Positions 1 to 9,247 of a stretch of DNA of 38,175 nt are shown one piece after another (position 1 is the first letter of the stretch; the number at the start of each line of letters is the position of its first letter). The stretch comes from Opitutales bacterium (GTDB lineage: Bacteria; Verrucomicrobiota; Verrucomicrobiia; Opitutales; Seribacteraceae): contig OMJS01000077.1 in assembly GCA_900299365.1 (NCBI GenBank), positions 1 to 38,175 of the forward strand, given 5' to 3'. The position numbers were made by a program, and so were the translations under genes. The notes beneath the pieces are model-generated. The model did not search any database. It saw only the letters and a list, made by a program, of their open reading frames with translations, and had not been told where the DNA came from.

Positions 1-1
1 C

Positions 2-2188
2 ATCACCTACACCAAATCCGACTCTAGCGGCAATGCTGCCGATCCAATTGTTCGTACGATCGAGGTGGTGGACAATGCTGCTCCGGTCATCACCCTCCTC
101 GGGGACTCCAACATTACCCATGAAGCAGGCGAGCTCTACACCAATTTAGGGGCGAACTGGCACGATTCAGTGGATGGCAACGGTACTGCCGATGCCAATG
201 GTACCGTCGATCACTTAGTTCCCGGAATCTATCAGATCACATACACTTACACGGATTCCAGTGGTAATAATGCCCAGCAAGTGGTGCGTACAGTCAATGT
301 GGTCGATACCACCCCACCGGTGATCGCATTAATCGGCGATGCAAATGTTACCCACCTAGCATCCAGCGAGTATTTTGACGAGGGGGCCACATGGTCGGAC
401 ATTGTCGATGGATCTGGACAGGCCGATTCTAACGGATCAGTGAACAGCAATGCTCCAGGTATTTACCAGATCACCTACTCTGCAACCGATGCCGCAGGTA
501 ATGCCGCAGAACCGGTCGTTCGTACGATCCAGGTGGTTGACAATGCTGCTCCGATGATCACCCTGCTCGGGGACAGCAAAATTACCCTTGAGGCAGGCGA
601 GATCTATACCGATTTATGGGCGAACTGGCACGACTCCGTAGATGGTAACGGTACCGCCGATGCCAACGGTACAGTAGATCATTTGGTACCCGGCACCTAT
701 CACATCACATACTCTTACACTGACAGTAGTGGTAACTCAGCACAGGAAGTTATCCGTACTATCGAGGTAGTAGATACTAGCCCACCGGTAATTTCATTAA
801 TTGGGGATGCCAATGTTACTATACCTACAGGTTTTGAATATATTGATCCCGGTGCGACCTGGAATGACATTGTCGATGGGGAAGGTCAAGCGGAGGTTTA
901 CGGTCAAGTCGATCACCACACACCAGGAATTTACAGGATAGAATATAACTACACAGATTCCAGTGGTAATGATGGTCAAAGAGTACTTCGTACGATTAAT
1001 GTGATTCAAGAGAATCGGGCACCTGAATTCATCACTCTTTCTGATTCATTCATTGCTGAAAACTTACCCGAGAATTCATTGGTAGGATACTTTGATGCAT
1101 TTGATCCTGATGAAAACGACATCCTGACTTATCAAATAGTTACTCCATATCCCAAATCTGAATACGATACAGTTGACAACAATCATTCCGTAGCGATTGA
1201 TGAAAATGCGAGCGATGCTGGAGAATTCGACCATAATTCATCTGAGAAACAGATGGATAAAACTGTTGAGTTGCCCTTTGTTCTTGAAGAAAACGGCACC
1301 CTATTAACCTCCAGGATGCTTAACTATGAATCCGACCCGCAGTTCTTTGACCTGCGTGTACTTGTACAAGATCAGACAGGTGCCAGTTACGAACAGTCCT
1401 TCGTAATCGAGTTAATTAATATCATCGAAGATATGGATGGAGATGGGATTGAAGATGCTTATGACAACGATCGTGATGGTGACGGAATAAGCAATGATGA
1501 CGAACTATTAGCAGGTACTGACCCTGATAACCGATATTCACTAACGAATAAGCCTATCTTAAATACTGATGAAGGAATCTTGGATGAAAATGGATCAATA
1601 CAATTATTTGGGGATGTCCAGTACTCTGGTGAAGGAATTATTGATGATTTTGGATTTGTGATATCTTCGAGAATTACTCTGGATCAGTCAAAATCCACAG
1701 TTTACTGGGTAAGAGGAATTGGAAATCCTTCAAAATTTTCTCTCAAAGTTACCGAGAGTCCTTTCCCTGATGTTATGTATTTCAGAGCATGGGCAAAAAA
1801 TGCAGCCGGTTATGGTATTGGACCTGTGAAAAAAATCTTAATACCTGAACCCGCTAAATCGTGGTGGGGAGAAATTACCGAAGAAGTTGGCGGATGGAAG
1901 TCATCCCCTTGGTTTGGCACCTTCATTTACTATGAGAAAGGTTGGCTCTATCATTCTCAACTTGGGTGGTTATATTCTTCCGGCCTTGATAATCAGAGCG
2001 TATGGCTATGGAACGAGCATTATGGTTGGTTATGGACAAAACAGGGCGTATGGCCATTCCTCTACAGAAATGAGTCAGCCAGTTGGATTTATTTTACGAC
2101 CACGCAAAACGGCACTCCTCTATTTTATGATTATTTAACCTCCTCTTATCTTGGCTTTGATAACCAAGCAATAAATGAGGCCGAATAA
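2..2188 (+). CDS. Large surface protein with DUF5011 Ig-like repeats (5' end outside window)
   Basis: Open reading frame continuing in from the left edge; the GTG at 65 is internal, because the frame is open from base 2 and encodes the end of another repeat. It then carries four complete 78-residue DUF5011-type Ig-like repeats (about 65-1003). They alternate as A-B-A-B: A copies begin V-D-N-A-A-P, B copies V-D-T-x-P-P. Next come a cadherin-like segment (about 1010-1430), an Asp/Gly-rich calcium-binding segment of thrombospondin type 3 style (about 1433-1534), a further beta domain, and a C-terminal module rich in Trp and Tyr (about 1850-2140) with repeated G-W-L-Y and G-W-L-W motifs. No C-terminal membrane helix is seen. 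Likely exported and attached to or released from the cell surface, with a role in adhesion or matrix; this is inferred from domain type only. A protease-like gene follows after 15 bases. Confidence 0.85.
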   Translation: MTYTKSDSSGNAADPIVRTIEVVDNAAPVITLLGDSNITHEAGELYTNLGANWHDSVDGNGTADANGTVDHLVPGIYQITYTYTDSSGNNAQQVVRTVNVVDTTPPVIALIGDANVTHLASSEYFDEGATWSDIVDGSGQADSNGSVNSNAPGIYQITYSATDAAGNAAEPVVRTIQVVDNAAPMITLLGDSKITLEAGEIYTDLWANWHDSVDGNGTADANGTVDHLVPGTYHITYSYTDSSGNSAQEVIRTIEVVDTSPPVISLIGDANVTIPTGFEYIDPGATWNDIVDGEGQAEVYGQVDHHTPGIYRIEYNYTDSSGNDGQRVLRTINVIQENRAPEFITLSDSFIAENLPENSLVGYFDAFDPDENDILTYQIVTPYPKSEYDTVDNNHSVAIDENASDAGEFDHNSSEKQMDKTVELPFVLEENGTLLTSRMLNYESDPQFFDLRVLVQDQTGASYEQSFVIELINIIEDMDGDGIEDAYDNDRDGDGISNDDELLAGTDPDNRYSLTNKPILNTDEGILDENGSIQLFGDVQYSGEGIIDDFGFVISSRITLDQSKSTVYWVRGIGNPSKFSLKVTESPFPDVMYFRAWAKNAAGYGIGPVKKILIPEPAKSWWGEITEEVGGWKSSPWFGTFIYYEKGWLYHSQLGWLYSSGLDNQSVWLWNEHYGWLWTKQGVWPFLYRNESASWIYFTTTQNGTPLFYDYLTSSYLGFDNQAINEAE

Positions 2189-2203
2189 CCGCTGGTAAAA
2201 TTC

Positions 2204-3001
2204 GTGAATAAATTAAGAGGAATACATCCTCTCTTGTTATTGTACTTTGCTCTGTTGCCCAATTTACAGGCAGTAAAAATTCTTGTAGAAAGTGGCCGTT
2301 GGGGAAATGTACAAATTCAAGAAATCCAATGGGTTTTAGAATCTACTGCCAGTATCTTTAGTCCCTATGTTTCTATTCTGATAGAAAAAAACTTATCTGT
2401 CTCCCATTCCTTTCCTCCAAAAGTTTATTACGAGCGAACCCTAAATGGAGAACATCGAATTAATCTCTCTGCAAAAGACCGATACTGGTGCCAATACGCC
2501 TTTCAATTTTCTCATGAACTGGGACATTTGATCTGTAAAACGACAGGGGGAGACCAAACAAACCAATGGTTTGAGGAAAGCCTATGTGAAGCAGCATCAC
2601 TGTTTGCCTTGCTGGAATTGTCAAAAAGTTGGGACCAAAATCCCCCCAACCCTGCCTGGGGAAACTATGCAAAAGAGTTTAAAAATTACCGAACCGATCG
2701 GATAAAAACTTCTGGATATCCAGAAAATTTCCAACTCCCTTCTTGGTGGAAAAAAAACAGGTTTAAACTTTCACAAAACGCAAATCTTCGGAAACAAAAT
2801 TTATGGGTAGCAATTGAGCTACTTCCTTTAATCGAAAAAGACCCAAATTCAGCATGGTCCGCATGCGAATGGTTAAACCATTCCCAAAGTGAGCATACCA
2901 AACCCTTTGAAATATATTTAAAGAACTGGAAATTGGCTTGTCCCAAACGGGAACAAAAGCAATTTGTCCAAAAGGTGACGGAACTGTTTGGTATTTTCTA
3001 A
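2204..3001 (+). CDS. Secreted HExxH metalloprotease-like protein
   Basis: 265 residues from a GTG start, 15 bases after the surface-protein stop. An N-terminal signal peptide is visible (Leu-rich core at residues 10-19, cleavage plausible after A23). The zinc-binding motif H-E-L-G-H is at residues 104-108, followed by W-F-E-E-S-L-C-E at 122-129. E125 sits where gluzincin peptidases have their third zinc ligand (the W-x-x-E-G-x-A-x-x pattern), though the usual Gly is Ser here. It is therefore probably a periplasmic or secreted zinc peptidase, with no specific family recognised. Its position directly behind a huge surface protein suggests processing or turnover of surface proteins, but no substrate can be read from the sequence. 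The Shine-Dalgarno signal is weak. Confidence 0.75.
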   Translation: MNKLRGIHPLLLLYFALLPNLQAVKILVESGRWGNVQIQEIQWVLESTASIFSPYVSILIEKNLSVSHSFPPKVYYERTLNGEHRINLSAKDRYWCQYAFQFSHELGHLICKTTGGDQTNQWFEESLCEAASLFALLELSKSWDQNPPNPAWGNYAKEFKNYRTDRIKTSGYPENFQLPSWWKKNRFKLSQNANLRKQNLWVAIELLPLIEKDPNSAWSACEWLNHSQSEHTKPFEIYLKNWKLACPKREQKQFVQKVTELFGIF

Positions 3002-3018
3002 TTCAAAAACTGCAAAAT

Positions 3019-3408
3019 GTGAACCCCGCCTATTCTGAAACTCGATTCCTAAGTTCTCTTGATCCAAAAGAAATTCCGGAACATGCATTTATTATTACTG
3101 CATATAATCCGATGGATGAAAAACTACCTGGGAGAGAAAACCAAAAACAAAATACAATCTTAGAGGCTATAATTAAACAGGATGGTGCTCATTGCCTGCC
3201 TATAATTGGAACTTCTAAAGATTTAGTTCATCAAGAACCAAGCTTTCTTACAGATCTACACAAAACTAAAGTAATCGAATTGGCCAAACAATTTAATCAG
3301 CGGGCAATTTTTGAAATCAAAAGAGATACACTAACCATCATCTACACTGATGAAAAAAACAGTACTATTGTACTTGGATCTTTCCAGGATCGATGGATAA
3401 CCAACTAA
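3019..3408 (+). CDS. DUF3293 domain-containing protein
   Basis: About 129 residues from a GTG at 3019. The frame is open further upstream to a TTG at 2938, but that start would overlap the metalloprotease gene by 64 bases and adds residues that do not look conserved. The core A-F-I-I-T-A-Y-N-P motif, followed by an E-N pair, the P-I-I-G-T strand and a final segment with F-N-Q-R-A-I-F, matches the DUF3293 family, small cytosolic proteins of unknown function. There is no signal peptide or membrane segment. It ends tail to tail with the downstream minus-strand gene, overlapping it by 4 bases. It may be co-transcribed with the two upstream genes, but a functional link is not evident. Confidence 0.7.
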   Translation: MNPAYSETRFLSSLDPKEIPEHAFIITAYNPMDEKLPGRENQKQNTILEAIIKQDGAHCLPIIGTSKDLVHQEPSFLTDLHKTKVIELAKQFNQRAIFEIKRDTLTIIYTDEKNSTIVLGSFQDRWITN

Positions 3409-4064
3409 CAAACAGTGTAAGCAATGATCGTGACCAGGACCGGCACATATAAATTATCATTTAATTTTAAATGTCCAAGTTTTACAGGAAACAATTCAAG
3501 AACTGCGACCGAACTAGCAATCACGATTGCATGTAGCAAACTTAATTCCCCACCCCATGCATCCAAAAACCGGGGAAGTTTTGGAAATACCCAATAGGCA
3601 AGAACCAAACAGAGCAAAAAACAGCCAATCGCACCCTCTAGTGTTTTTTTCTCAATCCTAATCCGGCCAATTGATTTTCCTGCAAGTGCCGCCACGGCGT
3701 CCCCCAAAATAAAAAGGGTCAAAGCAAGGCAGGAACATGCGGCCATAGTCTCATTGATCGTACTCATCCAAGCACAAAAAAAAGTAGCAGCGGCCACATA
3801 GGTAGCTCCAGTCAGGTGCTTTTTTTCTTCAACCCGAAGCATTGATCCAAAGGTGGCATAGAACCATTCTCCAAAGCAAACACTTCGCTGTCTAAGAAGT
3901 TCAAAAAAAATGGATATGAGTAACAGTGAAAAAACCAGAACTGCAATAGCGTTTCGATCGAATTCAAACAGGAGTGGGACATAAAATATCCCCAATGGTA
4001 GTATGATCACCAAGCCATGAAGTAATTTTCTGTTAACTTCTTCAGGAGCAACCTTTCTGAACAT
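3405..4064 (-). CDS. CTP-dependent polyprenol/diacylglycerol kinase-like membrane protein
   Basis: 219 residues, strongly hydrophobic, with about six to seven membrane segments. It shows the pattern of the SEC59/DGK1/phytol kinase group, related to CDP-diglyceride synthetases: L-T-G-A-T-Y near residue 85, the L-G-D-A-V-A-A-L-A-G-K-x-x-G-R motif, K-K-T-L-E-G, and a late L-N-D-N-L-Y-V-P motif. Family members phosphorylate a lipid alcohol (dolichol, polyprenol, phytol or diacylglycerol) with CTP in the membrane; the substrate here cannot be decided. It lies 59 bases downstream of parC on the same strand, so it may be read through from the topoisomerase operon. Confidence 0.75.
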   Translation of the reverse strand: MFRKVAPEEVNRKLLHGLVIILPLGIFYVPLLFEFDRNAIAVLVFSLLLISIFFELLRQRSVCFGEWFYATFGSMLRVEEKKHLTGATYVAAATFFCAWMSTINETMAACSCLALTLFILGDAVAALAGKSIGRIRIEKKTLEGAIGCFLLCLVLAYWVFPKLPRFLDAWGGELSLLHAIVIASSVAVLELFPVKLGHLKLNDNLYVPVLVTIIAYTVC

Positions 4065-4123
4065 AGATACAATCTAACAATCCAAGAAAAGATCAGAAAG
4101 GAAAATGCACAATATTTGAAATC

Positions 4124-6433
4124 TTAGAATTCGAAAGTTGCCTGGTTTTTCAGATCTTTCGGATCGTTTTTCTCTGGTTGATCTTTGTTATCTTTAGCTA
4201 GTGCTGGCTTGCTATCTTTTTTAACAGGTTGGGCAGTTGGAGGTTTTTTTTCTGGTTTTGATGCTTTGGAACTTTGGTCTTTTTCGGAAGAAGAATCAGT
4301 TTCATCGTCCCCATTTTCCTTAGGTGCATTTACCACACGGTCAACTTTATGCGCAGTAAGAGTACTGCCTTTGGCCCCGCGCCCTTGAAGGTCAAGCCAG
4401 GCAAAATCAAATTCAATGACCATTTCTTTGACCCTTTTTAATTCAGGATCAAGATGAACAAGGATACGACTGTTTTTCTTGTCATTGTCATGGATCGCAA
4501 AAAAGAAAATTCGGGATTTTGAATGAGTCTTAAACAAAGGGTATTCCTTTTCCCGAGTCACGCCACCCACCTTAAACTTCTTAGCATATAAACGCCCACT
4601 TTTCCCGTCGCGATAAACCATATTATAGACCTTTTCTTCATCGCGGCGAAAAACATTCAACCGCAGTGGTGATTTGCCAACAAACATTTTCTCGGCAATT
4701 TTCATCACCTTCATCACTCCGTCTTTTCCAAATACAATGATATCGTCAAGATTTGAGCATTTTTCAATGGGCTCATCTTTTTTGAGACCATAGCCGGCAA
4801 AACCATCCTTTCGATTGATATAAAGAGTTTCATTAGCAACCACCACTTGGGCAGCATTGATACGATCAAACGGGGCAAGTGAACCATCATCTTCCCGGCA
4901 AATTTCAGTTTTCCTCTCCCTGCCCTTTCCGTATTTCTTTTTTAGTTCTTTGAGGTAGCGAATTGCATAACGGGTAAGTTGGGCAAGATGTCCTTCCACC
5001 TCTTTAATTTCATCCTCAAATCCTTTAATCACTTCATCGGCACGGAAAGAATCATATTTGGAGATTCTTTTTATGCGGATTTCAAGCAGTTTGAGAATAT
5101 CATCCTGAGTGATGGCACGATGAAAGATTTTTACATAGGGCTTAAGCCCCTTATCCACCGCTGAAATCACTCCCTCCCAGGTTTCTTCCTTTTCAATATC
5201 ACGGTAAATTCGTTTCTCGATAAAGATTTTTTCGAGCGATGCGAAGTGCCATTTTTCCTGCAGTTCTCCGAGACGAATCTCCAATTCTTGCTTGAGCAAT
5301 TCTCGGGTCTGGTTTGCAGAAGATACAATAAGATCATTGACCGAAAGAAATTGTGGATGATTGTCCTTAATGACACAGGCATTTGGGGCCAGACTTACCT
5401 CGCAATCGGTAAAGGCATAGAGCGCGGGAAGTGCCTCGTCCGAAGAAACAGTCGATGGCAGGTGAATCATAATTTCCACAAACTCAGCGGTATTATCTTC
5501 GATTTTGGAAATTTTAATCTTTCCTTTGTCATTTGCTGCAAGAACAGAATCAATCAGACTGGTTGTGGTAGTCCCAAAAGGAATCTCCACTACTTTCAGG
5601 AGATGTTTTTTTACCACTTCTATCCTGGCCCTTACCCGGATACGACCACCTCTCGACCCGCCACTGTATGAGGTACAATCTGCGATGCCTCCCTGAGGGA
5701 AATCTGGCAGTAAGTCGATTGGGTTTTTACGAAGAGCGTCAATCATCGCATCGATGATTTCCAGAAAATTATGTGGTAATATTTTGGTCGAAAGCCCGAC
5801 GGCAATTCCCTCGGCTCCCTGAGCAAGAAGAAGGGGGAATTTTGTGGGAAAAGTTATAGGTTCCTTGTTACGTCCATCGTAAGAGGATACCCATGTGGTA
5901 ACTTTCGGACTGAAGATTACTTCCAGAGCAAAGGGAGTCAGGCGTGCCTCAATGTAACGGGGAGCAGCCGCTGAATCTCCAGTCAATACATTTCCCCAGT
6001 TCCCCTGCGTATCAATGAGGAGATCTTTTTGCCCAATTTGAATGATGGCATCACCGATGGAAGCATCCCCATGAGGGTGATACTTCATGGTATTACCAAT
6101 TACATTGGCTACCTTGTTATATCGACCATCCTCTAATTCTTTCATGGAATGCAGGATACGTCTTTGAACAGGTTTCAGACCGTCATCCGCATGAGGCACT
6201 GCCCGTTCGAGGATGACATATGAGGCATAATCCAAAAACCAGTCTCCATACATATCATCGACATATATGGCATCATCATCTCCCCGTTTGGGCCCCTCCA
6301 ACGCCAAGGCCTCTGGATCAAACCTTCGCTTGGTATTCTCTTCTACAATTTGGTCGCCCTGTTCAATCTCATCCTCAGAATTTTCCCGGTTCTCACCGTT
6401 ATCTTCATTGGAATTAATTTCACTAGCACTCAT
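4124..6433 (-). CDS. parC: DNA topoisomerase IV subunit A (ParC-type)
   Basis: 769 residues. The winged-helix/tower domain starts near residue 61; the catalytic tyrosine is Y160 in the A-A-P-R-Y-I-E-A-R motif. The quinolone pocket reads H-P-H-G-D-A-S-I-G-D-A at 119-129. These sequences match the Bacteroidetes/Verrucomicrobia style of ParC better than classic GyrA. It is preceded by an acidic N-terminal extension of about 55 residues. The C-terminal part is short, with no full six-bladed GyrA beta-pinwheel and no GyrA box, and ends in a Lys/Asp/Pro/Ser-rich low-complexity tail of about 80 residues. Together with the upstream parE (11-base gap) it forms topoisomerase IV, which decatenates daughter chromosomes using ATP. 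The absence of the GyrA box argues against gyrase. Confidence 0.92.
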   Translation of the reverse strand: MSASEINSNEDNGENRENSEDEIEQGDQIVEENTKRRFDPEALALEGPKRGDDDAIYVDDMYGDWFLDYASYVILERAVPHADDGLKPVQRRILHSMKELEDGRYNKVANVIGNTMKYHPHGDASIGDAIIQIGQKDLLIDTQGNWGNVLTGDSAAAPRYIEARLTPFALEVIFSPKVTTWVSSYDGRNKEPITFPTKFPLLLAQGAEGIAVGLSTKILPHNFLEIIDAMIDALRKNPIDLLPDFPQGGIADCTSYSGGSRGGRIRVRARIEVVKKHLLKVVEIPFGTTTTSLIDSVLAANDKGKIKISKIEDNTAEFVEIMIHLPSTVSSDEALPALYAFTDCEVSLAPNACVIKDNHPQFLSVNDLIVSSANQTRELLKQELEIRLGELQEKWHFASLEKIFIEKRIYRDIEKEETWEGVISAVDKGLKPYVKIFHRAITQDDILKLLEIRIKRISKYDSFRADEVIKGFEDEIKEVEGHLAQLTRYAIRYLKELKKKYGKGRERKTEICREDDGSLAPFDRINAAQVVVANETLYINRKDGFAGYGLKKDEPIEKCSNLDDIIVFGKDGVMKVMKIAEKMFVGKSPLRLNVFRRDEEKVYNMVYRDGKSGRLYAKKFKVGGVTREKEYPLFKTHSKSRIFFFAIHDNDKKNSRILVHLDPELKRVKEMVIEFDFAWLDLQGRGAKGSTLTAHKVDRVVNAPKENGDDETDSSSEKDQSSKASKPEKKPPTAQPVKKDSKPALAKDNKDQPEKNDPKDLKNQATFEF

Positions 6434-6444
6434 TGAGTAGAAAC

Positions 6445-8385
6445 CTAAGCCGCTGCACTTTCAGCCACTTCTGGCTTTGACTGTTCCGTTTTTTGTTTTT
6501 TGGTTGGAGCAATCGAATCATCCTCGTTTTCGTCCGTATCTTCATCTTCCACGATATCATGCTCAAAACGTAGGTTTCGAATAATATACTCCTGTCGGAT
6601 TGGGGTATTTTTCCCCATAAAAAATTTGAGCATTTCCTTAAGAGATTCATTCGCATCTATTTTAACGGGATCAAGACGTATATCATCACCGATAAAATGT
6701 TTGAATTCATCCGGAGAAATTTCACCCAATCCTTTAAACCGTGTAATCTCGGGATTTCGGCCAAGTGTTTTGATCGCCGCATCCCGTTCCGTCTCATCAT
6801 AGCAATAAAGGGTGGTCTTTTTGTTACGCACTCGGAATAAAGGAGTTTGCAGCACAAAAAGATGGCCCTGCCTGATCAATTCGGGAAAGAATTGTAGAAA
6901 GAAAGTAATTAGGAGCAGACGGATATGCATACCGTCAACATCTGCATCAGTGGCAATTACAACTTGGTTGTAGCGCAGATCTTCCAGATCTTCCTCGATT
7001 CCAAGAGCCGCTTGAATGAGGTTAAACTCTTCATTTTCATAGACTACTTTTCGGGTAAGTCCAAAAGTATTGAGTGGTTTCCCCTTGAGACTGAATACTC
7101 CCTGAAATTGAACATCCCGTGCCTTGGTAATGGAACCACTGGCAGAATCTCCCTCGGTTATAAACAAGGTACTTTTATACTTTTCTTTATTTTTACCACT
7201 GAGATGTACTCGGCAATCCCGTAATTTTCGGTTGTGTACTTTACTTTTCTTTGCTCGTTCACGGGCGATTTTTTGAATACCTTTTAATTCTTTACGTTCC
7301 CTCTCACTCCGTTGAATTTTTTCCTGCAAAGCATCAGCAGTTTCTGGATTTTTGTGTAAAAAATTATCTAGCTTTTCCTTGAGAAAGTTTCCTACAAAAG
7401 TCCTGATGGTCTCACCATCCGGAGAGACCGTCAACGACCCGAGTTTAGTTTTCGTCTGTGATTCAAAAACTGGTTCCTGTACTTTTACACTGATGGCGGC
7501 AACAATCCCTCCCCTAATATCGCCTGCATCAAAATTCTTCTTGGTAAAGTCCCGGATCGTCTTAACCACAGCTTCGCGAAAAGCTGCCTGATGAGTCCCA
7601 CCCTGAGTAGTGTGCTGGCCATTGACGAAGGAAAAATAGTCTTCCCCATACTGATCGAGATGAGTGAAGGCCACTTCGATATCATTTCCTTCAATGTAAA
7701 TAATAGGATATAGAGGAGTTTCAGAGATATTTTCCTGAAGTAAGTCCTTTAAACCATCTTTGGAACGGAACCTCTTACCATTGTAACGAATGGTCAACCC
7801 ACGGTTCAAATAGGTGTAATACCTGAGCATCCGCTCCACATATTCATTACGATAGCGGTATTTTTTGAACATGGAATCGTCCGGTACATACGATATAACC
7901 GTACCATTCTCTTCCTTGGTGGACTTGTTCTTTTTATCGATCGCCTGAACATCCCCGCATGCAAATTCAATCCTGCGGGTCTCCCCTTCCCTGAATGCTT
8001 GTATTTCAAACTTGGTCGACAGTGCATTAACCGCTTTGATACCCACTCCATTCAAACCGACAGATTTCTTGAAAGCTTCAGAGTCGTACTTCGCTCCGGT
8101 ATTTATTTTACTTGAGCAATCGAGTAGTTTTTCCAACGGTATTCCTCGTCCAAAATCACGCACGGTAACTACTTGTCCATCGCACTCAACTTCAATCTGC
8201 TTACCAAAACCCATGACAAATTCATCGATACAATTATCGAGAACTTCTTTGAGCAGAACATAAATACCATCGTCCTCAGATGATCCATCTCCAAGTTTCC
8301 CGATGTACATACCGGGACGCAAACGAATGTGCTCTTTCCAATCGAGCGACTTGATGCTGTCCGCAGTGTATTTGTGGTCAGCCAT
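6445..8385 (-). CDS. parE: DNA topoisomerase IV subunit B (ParE-type)
   Basis: 646 residues from the ATG at 8385, chosen because A-A-G-G-G-G lies about 6 bases upstream and the protein then begins just before the conserved R-L-R-P-G-M-Y-I-G motif (residues 21-29). An in-frame TTG eight codons further upstream looks spurious. GHKL ATPase motifs: E47-V-L-D-N51, D77-F-G-R-G-I-P, and the G-L-N-G-V-G lid. A Toprim domain carries E-G-D-S-A and D-A-D-V-D-G metal-binding motifs. ParE supplies ATPase activity to the ParC breakage-reunion subunit encoded just downstream. It ends with an acidic tail (D-E-D-T-D-E-N-E-D) followed by a few Lys, as in several Bacteroidetes and Verrucomicrobia homologues. 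Confidence 0.93.
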   Translation of the reverse strand: MADHKYTADSIKSLDWKEHIRLRPGMYIGKLGDGSSEDDGIYVLLKEVLDNCIDEFVMGFGKQIEVECDGQVVTVRDFGRGIPLEKLLDCSSKINTGAKYDSEAFKKSVGLNGVGIKAVNALSTKFEIQAFREGETRRIEFACGDVQAIDKKNKSTKEENGTVISYVPDDSMFKKYRYRNEYVERMLRYYTYLNRGLTIRYNGKRFRSKDGLKDLLQENISETPLYPIIYIEGNDIEVAFTHLDQYGEDYFSFVNGQHTTQGGTHQAAFREAVVKTIRDFTKKNFDAGDIRGGIVAAISVKVQEPVFESQTKTKLGSLTVSPDGETIRTFVGNFLKEKLDNFLHKNPETADALQEKIQRSERERKELKGIQKIARERAKKSKVHNRKLRDCRVHLSGKNKEKYKSTLFITEGDSASGSITKARDVQFQGVFSLKGKPLNTFGLTRKVVYENEEFNLIQAALGIEEDLEDLRYNQVVIATDADVDGMHIRLLLITFFLQFFPELIRQGHLFVLQTPLFRVRNKKTTLYCYDETERDAAIKTLGRNPEITRFKGLGEISPDEFKHFIGDDIRLDPVKIDANESLKEMLKFFMGKNTPIRQEYIIRNLRFEHDIVEDEDTDENEDDSIAPTKKQKTEQSKPEVAESAAA

Positions 8386-8516
8386 ATTTCCCCTTATCCA
8401 TTTCCACAATGTAATTTATTAGAATCAAGCTGGTTCTTGTCCACTTGAAAATAAAATTTGGGCAAAAAACCTTGCCAATTTCAATAAAGAAATCGAAGAA
8501 CTACCAAAAGGACATC

Positions 8517-9236
8517 ATGAAAATTCTTCTACAAAATTATCTGTTCGCTATTTCTCAATTGCAAGACATTAGGCTGTGGAAACCCGTCTTATGGGCAACC
8601 ATACTCAGCCTTGGAACCATTTTTATACTCATGGTTATAGGGGGTACTTTTCTTTTTCAAATGGTTGGTTCTTTTTCCCAAAATCTGACTGGATGGATGA
8701 GTTGGGCCGATGGATGGATTGGTGGATTGGTTGCGATTCTGGGAACCTTTTTCATTGCCGGGCTCGGTTACTTTTTTCTGTCCAGTATTTATGCTGCTTT
8801 TCTTGGTATCTTTATCGATGACGCACTGGATGCTGTACGCGATAGATGCTACCCAAGTGCAGACTGGATTAAGCCACCCGGTATAATTGAATCAACGATA
8901 TCATCCCTCCGCTTTATTATTTGGAGTCTTGTGATTTATTTACTGGCATCTCCTTTTTTGCTGATCGGATATTTACTTCCACCCGTGGGGCTTGTTTTAC
9001 AGTATTTACTGACTGGATATATACTTAGCCGGGAATACGGGCAACTCATCGAATTACGTCTTCCCCGCGATCAAAGAAAGAAGAAACCTGGCAAATTGGC
9101 ACACGGAACTGTAGCGGGCTTTTTATGGACATTTCCGCTGATTAATTTAATCGCACCTTTGCTACTGGCAATTTCTATGCTTGATGAACGGATGGGAACA
9201 AACCCCAAGAGACCGGACTTCAGCCCAATCAATTAG
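8517..9236 (+). CDS. EI24/CysZ-like integral membrane protein
   Basis: 239 residues from the ATG at 8517, supported by A-A-A-A-G-G-A placed 8 bases upstream; a longer in-frame version from 8445 adds a lysine-rich leader without Shine-Dalgarno. Four to five hydrophobic segments are seen, with a Trp/Gly-rich loop after the first, a cytoplasmic basic stretch (D-Q-R-K-K-K near the C-terminus) and a final helix pair. Overall pattern and length fit the EI24 domain family, which includes the sulfate permease-associated CysZ. The actual transported substrate is unknown, and no cysteine-synthesis genes are nearby. It is transcribed divergently from parE and convergently with the MoxR operon. Confidence 0.65.
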   Translation: MKILLQNYLFAISQLQDIRLWKPVLWATILSLGTIFILMVIGGTFLFQMVGSFSQNLTGWMSWADGWIGGLVAILGTFFIAGLGYFFLSSIYAAFLGIFIDDALDAVRDRCYPSADWIKPPGIIESTISSLRFIIWSLVIYLLASPFLLIGYLLPPVGLVLQYLLTGYILSREYGQLIELRLPRDQRKKKPGKLAHGTVAGFLWTFPLINLIAPLLLAISMLDERMGTNPKRPDFSPIN

Positions 9237-9247
9237 CAAACAAAAAA

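Noticed and set aside
247-450. Minus-strand open frame inside the surface-repeat gene
   Set aside because: Runs antisense to conserved Ig-like repeats and only mirrors their composition; no independent coding evidence.
8386-8409. Eight-residue N-terminal extension of ParE from a TTG
   Set aside because: The ATG at 8385 has a good Shine-Dalgarno sequence and begins right before the conserved domain.
8461-8476. GGCAA/TTGCC inverted repeat upstream of the EI24-like gene
   Set aside because: Stem of only five bases with an A-rich loop; too weak for an operator or attenuator claim.
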